Source: PALSA-693 sp963702305 | Lineage (GTDB): Bacteria; Actinomycetota; Acidimicrobiia; Acidimicrobiales; Palsa-688 | Direction of reading: 5' to 3' | Assembly: GCA_963702305.1 (NCBI GenBank) | Contig: CAVPBX010000016.1 | Span: 1-64,000, forward strand | Length of the DNA: 64,000 nucleotides | In this document: positions 44,948 to 52,993 of the stretch, piece after piece | How the letters are laid out: every line of letters starts with the position of its first letter | Numbering within the stretch: the first letter of the stretch is position 1 | Notes under the pieces: model-generated | Database searches by the model: none | What the model was told of the DNA's origin: nothing | Seen by the model: the letters and a program-made list of their open reading frames with translations, nothing else | Made by a program: the position numbers and the translations under genes

Positions 44948-44981
44948 ACCGTCGGAAGGGGAGCGGGTGTCCGTCCGGCGA

Positions 44982-45953
44982 TCAGGCCGGCGTCAGGGTC
45001 CCGAGTTCGGCCCGGAGCCCGGCGATCAGCGTTCCGAGCGCCTCGGCCCACGCCGTACCCGCCCTGCTGGTCGCGGGAACCGCGCCTCGTCGATCGCCGA
45101 TGATGATGACCTCGTCGAAGCCGTCGGCGCCGGCGACGACCTCCTCCCACGGGCGGCCGCCGGCTCGGAGCATGGTGTCGCCCATCTGGAACGAGGTACC
45201 GTCCGCCTGGCCCGATCCGCTGATGACGCAGCGGAACACGTCCGAATCGAAGGTGGCGGCCGGGGTTGCGACCTGTCCGGGCGGGGTTCGTTGGAGCATC
45301 ACGACCGGACCGACATCGTGCACGCCCATCAGGGAGACCGCGATGTGCCGGCCGTCGCCAATCGGCTCCCATTGGGCGGAGTCGTCGAACGACCCATCGA
45401 TGTGTCCCAGCTTGCTAAAGGGCTTGGCGATGGTGGTGACCAGGCCGTCGACGCCGTCGTCCTCGTCCGCCAGCACCACCGGCAGGACCTCGCCGAAGCG
45501 CTCCTTGGTGCCGGCGATAGCCTCGGGACTGGCGTACTGCGCCCGGAGGTCCGGATTGGTGGGGCGGACCCGATGGCCGCGCCGGTCGGAGAAGAATATG
45601 ATCCGCCAGTTGCCCTCCGGGTGGGGCGCGTCCCCGTCCCTGCCGTACGGCCGGCCGGTGCGCTGCAGGCGGAACTCGCCATGGTGATAGCGCTCCTGCC
45701 CGACCCACAGCTCGCCCTTCATCACGATCCGGAAGTTGTCGCACGGGTGGCTGTGGGCGGGGGCCAGATCGGGTGGTTCGGCGAGCTGTTGCGGCGTCGA
45801 AGGGGCGTCGTAGAAGAGTCCCAGGAGCGGTCCGGCCACCGGATCGCCCATCCCGATGAGGACCGGCAGAGCCGATCGCTCGCTCAGTGGAGGCGTCCGG
45901 AATGACAGGTCCACCCCGTCACCGCTGACCTCGAGCCCCACCGCGTTGATCAT
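44982..45953 (-). CDS. Cupin-like conserved hypothetical protein
   Basis: This 323-residue protein starts at ATG 45953 with GGGGAGG seven bases upstream. The first half has H-S-H-P-C-D-N-F-R, a spaced glycine and H-H-G-E-F, which resembles the metal-binding motif of a cupin barrel. The second half repeats a beta-rich pattern with G-S-F-D-D-S and R-C-V-I-S-G-S-G, so it may be a bicupin. There is no signal peptide. I recognise no named enzyme. It converges with the AhpD-like gene and diverges from the phosphodiesterase gene. Confidence 0.72.
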   Translation of the reverse strand: MINAVGLEVSGDGVDLSFRTPPLSERSALPVLIGMGDPVAGPLLGLFYDAPSTPQQLAEPPDLAPAHSHPCDNFRIVMKGELWVGQERYHHGEFRLQRTGRPYGRDGDAPHPEGNWRIIFFSDRRGHRVRPTNPDLRAQYASPEAIAGTKERFGEVLPVVLADEDDGVDGLVTTIAKPFSKLGHIDGSFDDSAQWEPIGDGRHIAVSLMGVHDVGPVVMLQRTPPGQVATPAATFDSDVFRCVISGSGQADGTSFQMGDTMLRAGGRPWEEVVAGADGFDEVIIIGDRRGAVPATSRAGTAWAEALGTLIAGLRAELGTLTPA

Positions 45954-46055
45954 GGTTGCCTCCCCGATCTCCTGCAGTCGATCACGGCCATAGTTGGACT
46001 CCGTGTAACCCCGCAGGCTCGTCGCCAGACTACTTGTCGATAGAGTGGCGGCGGG

Positions 46056-46646
46056 ATGCGGATAGGAATCATTTCGGACGTGCATTGCAACTCGGCGGCG
46101 ATGGACCTGGCCATCGAGGAACTCAGCGGCGCGGTCGATGAGCTGCTGCTCGCGGGCGACGCCGTCCTCGAGTATCGCTTCTCCAACGAGGTCATCGAGA
46201 GCGTGCGCGACCACGGCATCACCTACATCGCCGGCAACCACGAGATGGTGCTCCTGGGCCAGCACGGCGCGCGAGCTCGTTCTGCGCCCCACGTGCGGCA
46301 GCGGAACCTGGACTTGATGGCCGAGGCTCCGGCCCGGCGTGAGCTGCGCGTGTCGGGGAAACGGCTCGTGATGGTGCACGGCAGCCCGTTCGAGCCGTTC
46401 GGCGACTATCTCTACCCGGGCAGCCCGCAACTGGCTCGTTGCGCCGATGTCGACGCCGACATCCTGGTGCTCGGCCACACCCATGTCCCGATGGCGACTC
46501 GGGTGGGCAACACCTTGGTGGTCAACCCGGGCTCGCTGGGCCAGGGTCGCGATCCCGACCATCCGGGGATGGTCAGCTACGCCATCCTCGACACCGACAG
46601 CGAAGAGGTGACCATCCGCCGGTTCGCCAACCCGCTGTTGGCCTAG
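46056..46646 (+). CDS. YfcE/MJ0936-type metallophosphoesterase
   Basis: This compact 196-residue calcineurin-like phosphodiesterase has the full motif set: S-D-V-H, A-G-D-A, G-N-H-E, V-H-G-S-P and G-H-T-H-V-P, followed by N-P-G-S-L-G-Q. Such enzymes cleave phosphodiesters or 2',3'-cyclic nucleotides using two metals. Unlike the larger metallophosphoesterase in the 9877 gene, this one keeps the canonical G-N-H-E. It is transcribed alone with a 102-base gap to the divergent cupin-like gene. Confidence 0.9.
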   Translation: MRIGIISDVHCNSAAMDLAIEELSGAVDELLLAGDAVLEYRFSNEVIESVRDHGITYIAGNHEMVLLGQHGARARSAPHVRQRNLDLMAEAPARRELRVSGKRLVMVHGSPFEPFGDYLYPGSPQLARCADVDADILVLGHTHVPMATRVGNTLVVNPGSLGQGRDPDHPGMVSYAILDTDSEEVTIRRFANPLLA

Positions 46647-46721
46647 CCAGGAGTCGTCACCACCGTCAGTCGACGACACCCTGCAGGGGCCCGGGCCGGT
46701 CGTCCTCGCCTTCCTGGGTCA

Positions 46722-47777
46722 TTACGAAGGACCAGCGAGGCGCTCAGGGTGCAGCGCCGCCGCCAGTATCGGCACCTCGGCCAGCGACCGCAGGGCGTCG
46801 TTGAGATGGGTGCAGCAGTCCGTGGACCGCAGCCGCTCCAGCACCTCGGTGCGCAATTGCCCGGCTGCGGCGCCGACCATCCATGCCGCGTTCGGTGCCG
46901 CGGCTGGGCACTCGGCGAAGGGGAGAACCCTCGGGGTCGCCTCCACGGACGTGATCGTCCCCGAGGCCGCGTCCACCAACGCCTCGATCGAGTACTCGTG
47001 GACGGCGACCTCCAGTCCGTCGGGCTGCCAGCAGCTGTCGCGGAACATGGCATCGACGGCGATCGAATCTCCCTGCATCCATGTGTCGATCCGCCGCGCC
47101 CGCCGCATGGCCACCGGCGGGTGGGGGTCGAGGTCGTGCCAGCCGATGGGGTCGTCGGGATCGGCGAGAGGCGGCACGCCTGCCACGTTGTGCCGCATCT
47201 CTGGATGCGAGGACCCGTCCGCCCCCAGGGCCTTGGATCCGGGCCGGAAGCCGGCGCAGATGCCGATCATGGTGCGGCGCCGCACCTCGGGTTGGTCGGA
47301 CCCGGCCGCGGGCGCTGGCGCGGTCATCTCCTTCCAGTCTCGCCACCGCGACCAGGCGAATCCCGCGATCAAGGTGGATCCGGCGATGTCGTCCAGCAAC
47401 AGGCTGAGTGGGGTGCCGGCCCGGAGCTCATCTGGTGCCACCTCGCGCAGGGTGGCCCGGAGCTGGCCGCCGCCGCGGGCGCCGACGAGCGAGCGGATCC
47501 CCGGCCGGGCGGGCCACACCTCGACATCCTCGAGGGTGCGATCCGGGCCGACGCCGATGTGGAACTCGTCCTGGGCGAGCACCTGCGGAGGACCGCCTGC
47601 CGGCGTGAGCAGATCCCGAGCCCGGCCATCGAGTCGGAGCTGGGTGCCGAACCCTCCGGGCCAGGTCATGAGGATGGTGCTGGTGCGGCGCACCGAGCCC
47701 GGTCGCCGGGCGGGAGGTTTGTCTGCTGGCCGCCGGGGCGGATCGGGTAGAGCCATACCGATGTCGAGGGCCTTCAC
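46722..47777 (-). CDS. DUF2889-like conserved hypothetical protein
   Basis: This 351-residue protein has no signal peptide. Its C-terminal half shows R-R-x-D-T-W, a beta-rich stretch with E-Y-S-I-E-A-L-V-D, and the ending C-C-T-H-L-N-D-A-L-R-S-L-A-E-V-P, which is the part I associate with the DUF2889 family. The N-terminal third has a Pro/Arg-rich leader and a beta-rich domain. The function of the family is unknown, but members often sit beside amidohydrolases and acyl-CoA genes, as here (divergent from the amidohydrolase at 47871). Confidence 0.7.
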   Translation of the reverse strand: MKALDIGMALPDPPRRPADKPPARRPGSVRRTSTILMTWPGGFGTQLRLDGRARDLLTPAGGPPQVLAQDEFHIGVGPDRTLEDVEVWPARPGIRSLVGARGGGQLRATLREVAPDELRAGTPLSLLLDDIAGSTLIAGFAWSRWRDWKEMTAPAPAAGSDQPEVRRRTMIGICAGFRPGSKALGADGSSHPEMRHNVAGVPPLADPDDPIGWHDLDPHPPVAMRRARRIDTWMQGDSIAVDAMFRDSCWQPDGLEVAVHEYSIEALVDAASGTITSVEATPRVLPFAECPAAAPNAAWMVGAAAGQLRTEVLERLRSTDCCTHLNDALRSLAEVPILAAALHPERLAGPS

Positions 47778-47818
47778 GGGCGTACCCCTTTCGGGGGCGG
47801 TCTGGACAACTAGCGGTT

Positions 47819-47838
47819 TTTCGTTACACTACACGAAA
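47819..47838. promoter_or_regulatory. Inverted repeat TTTCGT-N8-ACGAAA in divergent gap
   Basis: 6-bp perfect arms around TACACTAC lie between the divergent DUF2889-like gene (start 47777) and amidohydrolase gene (start 47871). The AT-rich patch and its central position suggest an operator shared by both promoters. Confidence 0.5.
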
Positions 47839-47870
47839 GCGCAGTTTTCAATGGTTGGATGGAGGCCCGG

Positions 47871-48939
47871 ATGACCAGCAGCGAAGAGAAGATTTGGGCC
47901 AACTCGGGCGACTCTCATCTGGTGGAGCCCCCCGACCTGTTCAGCGCCAATCTTCCAGCCGACTTGGCCGAGCGAATGCCTCGCAGCGTCAAGGACCCGG
48001 ATGGAGAGTTCGAGACCGTCCACATCGACGGTGAGTCCTTTCGCCGCAAGCTGCCCAAGCTCGAGACGATCCTCAAGAACATGGCCCGGCCGGAGGATGA
48101 CGCGTCCGATCCGATCCAGCGGGCGCCCGGCGCCAACGATCCCGACCTGCGACTCAAGGATCTCGACGAGGAGGGGATCTGGGCCGAGGTCGATTTATCC
48201 GTCCCTCGGGATCTGGGCGTTCAACATCAAGGATCCGAAGTTGATACGGGAGGGAGTGCGGGTGCTCAACGATTGGGCGCTCGATTTCCAGAACCATTCG
48301 CCTCGGTACACCTGCTGCGCATCGGTACCGCTGCTCGACGTCGATGATGCGGTGGCGGAGATCAAGCGGGCATCGGATCTGGGGTTCCACGTCGGCTTCC
48401 TGCCGACGCGTCCACCGTTCGGCCGGCCGGCGTGGCAGCAGGAGGAGTGGGACCCGATGTGGGCCGCCTTCGCCGAGACCGGGATGGTGATCGGCTTTCA
48501 CATCGGCACCGAGCCGCACAAACCGGATGAGCGCACAGGCGTCTACCACCGCGGCCGGGGTGGAGCCGTGCTCAACTACGTCGAGACCACCTATGGGGGT
48601 CAGCGCTGCGTCACCCAGTTGATCGCGTGCGGCGCCCTCGACCGGCATCCGGAGCTGAAGGTTCTGGTCTCCGAAGGCGGCGCCACCTGGGGACCGTTCA
48701 TCGCCGATCGGATGGACGAGGGCTACCGCCAGCACGGTGCGGCGGTGCGGCCGAAGCTGTCGAAGCCGCCGAGCCAGTACCTGTACGAGCAGGTCTACGC
48801 CTCGTTTCAGCACGACCGCTCGGCTGTCGCCGCGGCGACGGCCATGGGCTGGAAGAACGTGATGTGGGGCAGCGACTACCCCCACTACGAGGGGACGTTC
48901 GGGCACACCCAGAAGACGCTGCACGAGCTGTTCGACTGA
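47871..48939 (+). pseudogene. Amidohydrolase family protein (amidohydrolase_2), frameshifted
   Basis: From ATG 47871 (GGAGG five bases upstream) the frame has the metal motif D14-S-H16 and runs to G-I-W-A-E-V. Family similarity continues in the next frame as I-Y-P-S-L-G-I-W-A-F-N to the end at 48939, with S-E-G-G-A-T-W and G-S-D-Y-P-H. One extra base at about 48190-48192 explains the break. Corrected length is 355 residues, normal for this TIM-barrel family, which includes decarboxylases of aromatic acids and lactone hydrolases. A second member lies at 49758. The break may be sequence error. Confidence 0.85.
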
Positions 48940-49158
48940 TGTCGGTGACGCGGACCGTCGACGCATCACGGTCGGCGCCTTCCAGGAGCTGCTCCCACAC
49001 GTTCCTGCGCCGCCGGCCTGATCCACCCCGAGGGGGGGGTCGCCAGTGTTAGCCCCGACCTCGGACTCCGGTGCCGGCCGCGCCGTCGTCGGGTAAGTTG
49101 CACCGAGGCCAGGTAGCTGAGCCGGATAGTGACTTGGATAGTGAGGGGGAAGAGTCCC

Positions 49159-49596
49159 GTGCATGAAGACGAGTACACCATCGTCGAGGATGTCACCGGC
49201 CCGGGCGAGCCCGGCGACGACCATCATCTGGTCGATTACCAGACCCAGGAGTTGGTGTCCACGCTGTGGTCCAAGTACCTCGCCCAGGTACGGCAGGACC
49301 TGGCGCCCTCGCCGGTAGTCCCGGCCCTGCGCCGGGTCAGCTACTCGCTCGACAGTGAGGCCTTTGCCGGCCAGCCCCTCCAGCGCGGTATCCGGGCAGT
49401 CGGGAGGAGCCGGCGGTCGTCCACTTTCGCCGCAGGCTTGTGGCATGCCGCCGACGGGCGAATGGTCCACTCGGCGGAGATGGTGACCGTCTTCGTCGAG
49501 CCGGGCCAGGGCGCGGTCGAGGTCCCCGATGACTTCTGGGCGGCCGTCGAGAAGATCGAGGGGCGAGCTATCCCCGTCGCCGAGCGCCAGAGCTGA
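49159..49596 (+). CDS. Hot-dog fold acyl-CoA thioesterase-like protein
   Basis: This is a 145-residue 4HBT-type protein. The central helix and strand carry R-R-V-S-Y-S-L-D, then V-G-R-S-R-R-S-S-T-F and H-S-A-E-M-V-T-V-F-V-E-P. GTG 49159 has an A/G-rich ribosome site; GTG 49141 is possible. It lies between two amidohydrolase genes on the same strand. It probably hydrolyses a CoA ester released by the pathway, though some 4HBT proteins are dehydratases or bind acyl-CoA without catalysis. Confidence 0.75.
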   Translation: MHEDEYTIVEDVTGPGEPGDDHHLVDYQTQELVSTLWSKYLAQVRQDLAPSPVVPALRRVSYSLDSEAFAGQPLQRGIRAVGRSRRSSTFAAGLWHAADGRMVHSAEMVTVFVEPGQGAVEVPDDFWAAVEKIEGRAIPVAERQS

Positions 49597-49757
49597 CGCC
49601 CCAGCCCCCTGCGGGTGACACGAGGGACGTGACTTGATCGGCCGGACTCGACGTACCGGACCTTTCCCGCTGCCGGGAGATGGAGTAGAGTTGCACTCAG
49701 TCTGATAACCGGGGGGTTCGCCACTAGGGACGTCACCCCCGTCGAGGAGGCATTGCT

Positions 49758-51035
49758 ATGGCCCTCACCGCTTCTGCGGAGACCGCGCTTTCCTACCTGG
49801 TCAACGACGCCGACGAACATTCGACGCCCCGGGCCACCGCTTACGAGGACTACATCGACCCGGACAAGAAGGACATGGCGATCCGTACCGTCACAGGTCC
49901 CGAAGGGCGCCGGGATCAGATCTTCAACGGCCGGCCGCGCCGCTTCACCTACAAGAACTTCCAGGTGGTCGGGTCGAACGAAGTGCTGGCCGAGCTCGGC
50001 GTCAAGGACTCCGGCGAATCTGAGGAGGCGGGGGGCCAGGTGATCCCCGGCTCCCTGCTCACCAAGCTCAACCCACTCAAGGGGCTGGATGCCGAAGGAC
50101 GGCGGGAGTTCGCCCAACGGTACCGGGAGCTGCAGGAGCACCTGGACAACCCCTCAGACCGGCTGGTCGTGATGGACTCCCAGGGCATCCAGTGTGCCGT
50201 CAACTTCGCCGCCCTGCCGGGTATCGAGGTCGAGTTCGAGGACGACTTCGACGGGCTGTACGCCAACCTGACCGCCCTCAACCGGTATCTGGGCACGGAG
50301 TGGGGTTACAACTACGAGAACCGGCTGTTTACTCCGCCGTTCATCTCCTTCGCCGACCCCGAGGGGGCTCTCGCCCTGCTCGAGGACATCATGAAGATCG
50401 ACGTGCCCCGGGTGATCCAGACATCAAGCGGCCCCTCGATGCACACCTCGCCCTTCCGGCCCGAGAACGACCGGTTCTGGTCCATTTGCAACGAGGCCGG
50501 GATCCGCCTGGCCACCCACCTGGCGTCGGTGACCCGCTACGCCGCCCAGGGCGAGGAGTGGGACGAGCCGGAGGTCATGCTGGGCGATATGGACGCCTTC
50601 CAATGGGTGTTTTACTACGGGGACCGGCCGGCCATGGAGACCGTCGGGGCCGCCATCCTGCAGGGTTGGTTCCAGCGCTTCCCCCACATGAAGCTGCTCC
50701 TCTCCGAGCAGGGCACGGTATGGCTGCCGTACGCCATTCGGAAGATGGACCACGCCTTCCTCATGGGCCGGCGAGCCACCTGGGGCAAGCTGCAGATGCG
50801 GCCCAGCGAGTACTTCCGTCAGCACTGCTTCGTCGCTCCCTTCCCCGAGGAGAACGTGCCCCGTGCCGTCGACGCGGTGGGCATCGAGCCCATCGTGTTC
50901 GGGTCGGACTTCCCGCACGGTGAGGGCCTGCCAGATCCGAGCGCGTACTTCGGGCAGATCGCCACGTTCGACGAAGAGCAGCAGAAGGCCATCATGCGGG
51001 GGAACCTGGCGCGCTATCTCGGCATCGAGGCCTGA
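49758..51035 (+). CDS. Amidohydrolase family protein (amidohydrolase_2)
   Basis: This 425-residue TIM-barrel metal hydrolase or decarboxylase starts at ATG 49758 behind GAGGAGG. The metal-binding D-x-H is D19-E-H21, and the C-terminal G-S-D-F-P-H-G-E holds the other conserved acid. It is 70 residues longer than the neighbouring amidohydrolase, mainly through an insertion at about residues 45-125. Together with the SDR downstream (44-base gap) it may form a ring-cleavage or decarboxylation unit. Aromatic or terpenoid acid substrates would suit the surroundings. Confidence 0.88.
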   Translation: MALTASAETALSYLVNDADEHSTPRATAYEDYIDPDKKDMAIRTVTGPEGRRDQIFNGRPRRFTYKNFQVVGSNEVLAELGVKDSGESEEAGGQVIPGSLLTKLNPLKGLDAEGRREFAQRYRELQEHLDNPSDRLVVMDSQGIQCAVNFAALPGIEVEFEDDFDGLYANLTALNRYLGTEWGYNYENRLFTPPFISFADPEGALALLEDIMKIDVPRVIQTSSGPSMHTSPFRPENDRFWSICNEAGIRLATHLASVTRYAAQGEEWDEPEVMLGDMDAFQWVFYYGDRPAMETVGAAILQGWFQRFPHMKLLLSEQGTVWLPYAIRKMDHAFLMGRRATWGKLQMRPSEYFRQHCFVAPFPEENVPRAVDAVGIEPIVFGSDFPHGEGLPDPSAYFGQIATFDEEQQKAIMRGNLARYLGIEA

Positions 51036-51079
51036 GCCAGCACAACGCGGCGCGTCGCTGCGGCGGAGAGGGGGACAAC

Positions 51080-51964
51080 ATGGACCACGTCGAACTGATG
51101 GCCTTGGCGCGCGAGGTGGAGCAAACTACCATCGACCCGTCGGACATCCTGCTGACCGATCAGGTGGCTGTGGTCACCGGCGGAGGCGGCGGGATCGGCC
51201 AGGGCACCGCGCTGGGCCTGGCCAAGTTCGGCGCCCACGTGGCCGTTTTGGACAACGAGCCGGATCGCTGCTCCGCCACCGAAGCCGCGATCACCCGTCT
51301 GGGCCGGCAAGGGGCCGGGATCGTCTGCGACGTCATCGACAGCGACCAGATCCGCGCCGCCATCGCCCAGGTCTACGAACGGTTCGGGCGCATCGACATC
51401 CTCGTCAACAACGCCGGCGGGGTGCGCGGTGGGCCGTTTATGACGCAACCCGAACGCAGCATCCGGCGCCATGTCGAGATCAACCTGATCAGCATGTTCG
51501 TGGCCACCCAGGAGGCCGCCCGGCACATGATCGACGCCGGCCGGGGCGGGGCGATCGTCAACGTCAGCAGCATCGAGGGCAGCCGCGCCGCGCCGATGTT
51601 CGCGGTCTACGCGGCCTGCAAGGCTGGCATGATCGACTTCACCCGGACCATGGCCGTCGAGCTGGCCGAGTACGGCATCCGGGTCAACTGCATCGCACCG
51701 GACCACACCGTCACCCCGGGCGGCCGCGGCAACCGCACGGGCCCGGTCGATCCGTCCGCCTGGGCCGACTCGGGGCCGGAATGGGCCAAGCTGGTCCCCC
51801 TCGGCAGAGAAGGGCTGGTGGCGGAGTGCGCCAGCACCGTCGTGTGGCTCTGCTCCAAAATGTCGGCGTACGTCACAGGGGTCAACATCCCGGTGGACGG
51901 AGGCACCTGGGCGTCGAGTGGCTGGCTCCGTCGGCCCGAAGGGGGCTGGACCCTCAACCCTTGA
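51080..51964 (+). CDS. SDR family oxidoreductase
   Basis: This 294-residue SDR has a 25-residue N-terminal extension before the cofactor loop T-G-G-G-G-G-I-G. It has V-N-N-A-G-G-V-R, N-V-S-S-I-E-G and Y-A-A-C-K as the Tyr/Lys pair, and P-V-D-G-G-T-W near the end. The C-terminus adds a Trp-rich tail of about 20 residues. ATG 51080 follows a GGAGAGGGGG site. It is the last plus-strand gene of the amidohydrolase group, and a 17-bp tandem repeat fills the gap after it. Confidence 0.88.
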   Translation: MDHVELMALAREVEQTTIDPSDILLTDQVAVVTGGGGGIGQGTALGLAKFGAHVAVLDNEPDRCSATEAAITRLGRQGAGIVCDVIDSDQIRAAIAQVYERFGRIDILVNNAGGVRGGPFMTQPERSIRRHVEINLISMFVATQEAARHMIDAGRGGAIVNVSSIEGSRAAPMFAVYAACKAGMIDFTRTMAVELAEYGIRVNCIAPDHTVTPGGRGNRTGPVDPSAWADSGPEWAKLVPLGREGLVAECASTVVWLCSKMSAYVTGVNIPVDGGTWASSGWLRRPEGGWTLNP

Positions 51965-52016
51965 ACGGTTTGGGCCTTGAAGGGTTTTGGGCCTTCAGGG
52001 GTTTTGTGCCTTCAGG
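51963..52016. repeat. Three imperfect 17-bp tandem repeats between convergent genes
   Basis: Units GAACGGTTTGGGCCTT (16 bp, 51963-51978), GAAGGGTTTTGGGCCTT (51979-51995) and CAGGGGTTTTGTGCCTT (51996-52012) run head to tail, beginning in the SDR stop codon. The pair TGAAGG (51978-51983) and CCTTCA (51992-51997) can fold as a hairpin and may act as terminator for the SDR and the convergent MaoC gene. Confidence 0.8.
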
Positions 52017-52034
52017 CCGCGTACTCGGTTCCTG

Positions 52035-52457
52035 TCAGCTGGTCCGGTCGAACGCGACCGTGGCGGTGCCGGGCGCCAGCTTGACGCCGTCCTGCTCTTC
52101 GGTCCACACGTCGAGATCGACTATGCGCCGGGTGCCCTCATCGTGGACACCCGTTACCGCACCTCGAGCCGTCACGACCTGCCCCTTGGTATTCGCCGCC
52201 CGGAATTGGCAACCCACCCGCACGATCTCGGCCTCGTCACCCGCCCAGTTACGGATCAGGTCGTGCAGGTACGCCCACTGCAGGTTGCCCATGCCGAAGG
52301 CGGAGGGGTAGCCGGCGGCCCGGCCTGCGTCGTCATCCATGTGGATGGGCACGAACTCGTCGTTGACGGCGGCGTAGCGGTTCCAGTGGTGGAATCCGGT
52401 GGCGCGCTGGAAGGAGGGCAACTCGTCGCCAACCTTGATGTCGTCGGGCTGTGGCAT
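52035..52457 (-). CDS. MaoC-like dehydratase
   Basis: This 140-residue hot-dog-fold enzyme has the hydratase dyad region F-V-P-I-H-M-D-D-D-A-G-R-A-A-G, in which Asp and His activate water for (R)-specific hydration of enoyl-CoA. The ending A-T-V-A-F fits the family. It follows the FAS1-like gene by 23 bases on the same strand, so the two probably form the two subunits of a heteromeric enoyl-CoA hydratase, as in steroid-degrading actinobacteria. Confidence 0.85.
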   Translation of the reverse strand: MPQPDDIKVGDELPSFQRATGFHHWNRYAAVNDEFVPIHMDDDAGRAAGYPSAFGMGNLQWAYLHDLIRNWAGDEAEIVRVGCQFRAANTKGQVVTARGAVTGVHDEGTRRIVDLDVWTEEQDGVKLAPGTATVAFDRTS

Positions 52458-52480
52458 CGGTGTCGTCTCCTGTCGGCGGT

Positions 52481-52993
52481 CTAGTACCGGATCTGGGTCG
52501 AGCGGGTGCGCTTGACCACCTCGTCGGCCTGGTTGGTCCAGGTGTCCTCGCCGATGGTGAAGAGCATCAGCCCCAGCCGTCCCTCGCGCTCGCGGTATTC
52601 GGCCAGATGGCCGACCGCGGTGATGACGTCACCGGGGCGCATGCGGACGCCGTATTCGACTTCCATGCCGCCGTTGAGCTGGTATTGAAGGTTCGGGCCT
52701 TCGATCCCAAGCAGCCGCTCGAGACGATTGGGATCGTTGGGCTCCAGTTGCACGGGGGGATCGTCCTTCTCGGCGACCATCCAGGCGAAGGGGTTGAATT
52801 CCTCGGGGGCGACGATCCCGCCGTGGCGGGTCTTCTGGGCGTACTCCTCGTCCCAGAACAGGCGCGGCGGCAGGTCTGGCCAGTACACCGCGGCGGCCCA
52901 GCGACGGATGTCGGACTCGGAGATCGGATACGAGACGCGGCGGCCCGTCTGGCGGCCGACGGCGGACTGCATATCGGCGGTGATATGGCTCAT
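52481..52993 (-). CDS. FAS1-like dehydratase (MaoC N-terminal domain) protein
   Basis: This 170-residue hot-dog protein resembles the N-terminal, partner half of double-hot-dog hydratases: S-E-S-D-I-R-R-W-A-A-A-V at the start, H-G-G-I-V-A-P-E-E-F-N near 75 and G-D-V-I-T-A-V. The catalytic Asp/His of MaoC is not seen here, as expected for the non-catalytic subunit. It overlaps the upstream VOC gene by ATGA and precedes the MaoC-like gene, forming one co-translated unit. Confidence 0.84.
   Translation of the reverse strand: MSHITADMQSAVGRQTGRRVSYPISESDIRRWAAAVYWPDLPPRLFWDEEYAQKTRHGGIVAPEEFNPFAWMVAEKDDPPVQLEPNDPNRLERLLGIEGPNLQYQLNGGMEVEYGVRMRPGDVITAVGHLAEYREREGRLGLMLFTIGEDTWTNQADEVVKRTRSTQIRY

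Noticed and set aside
48154..49470. Minus-strand frame of about 438 codons across the amidohydrolase and thioesterase
   Set aside because: Both plus-strand genes have recognisable motifs and ribosome sites; the minus frame has none.
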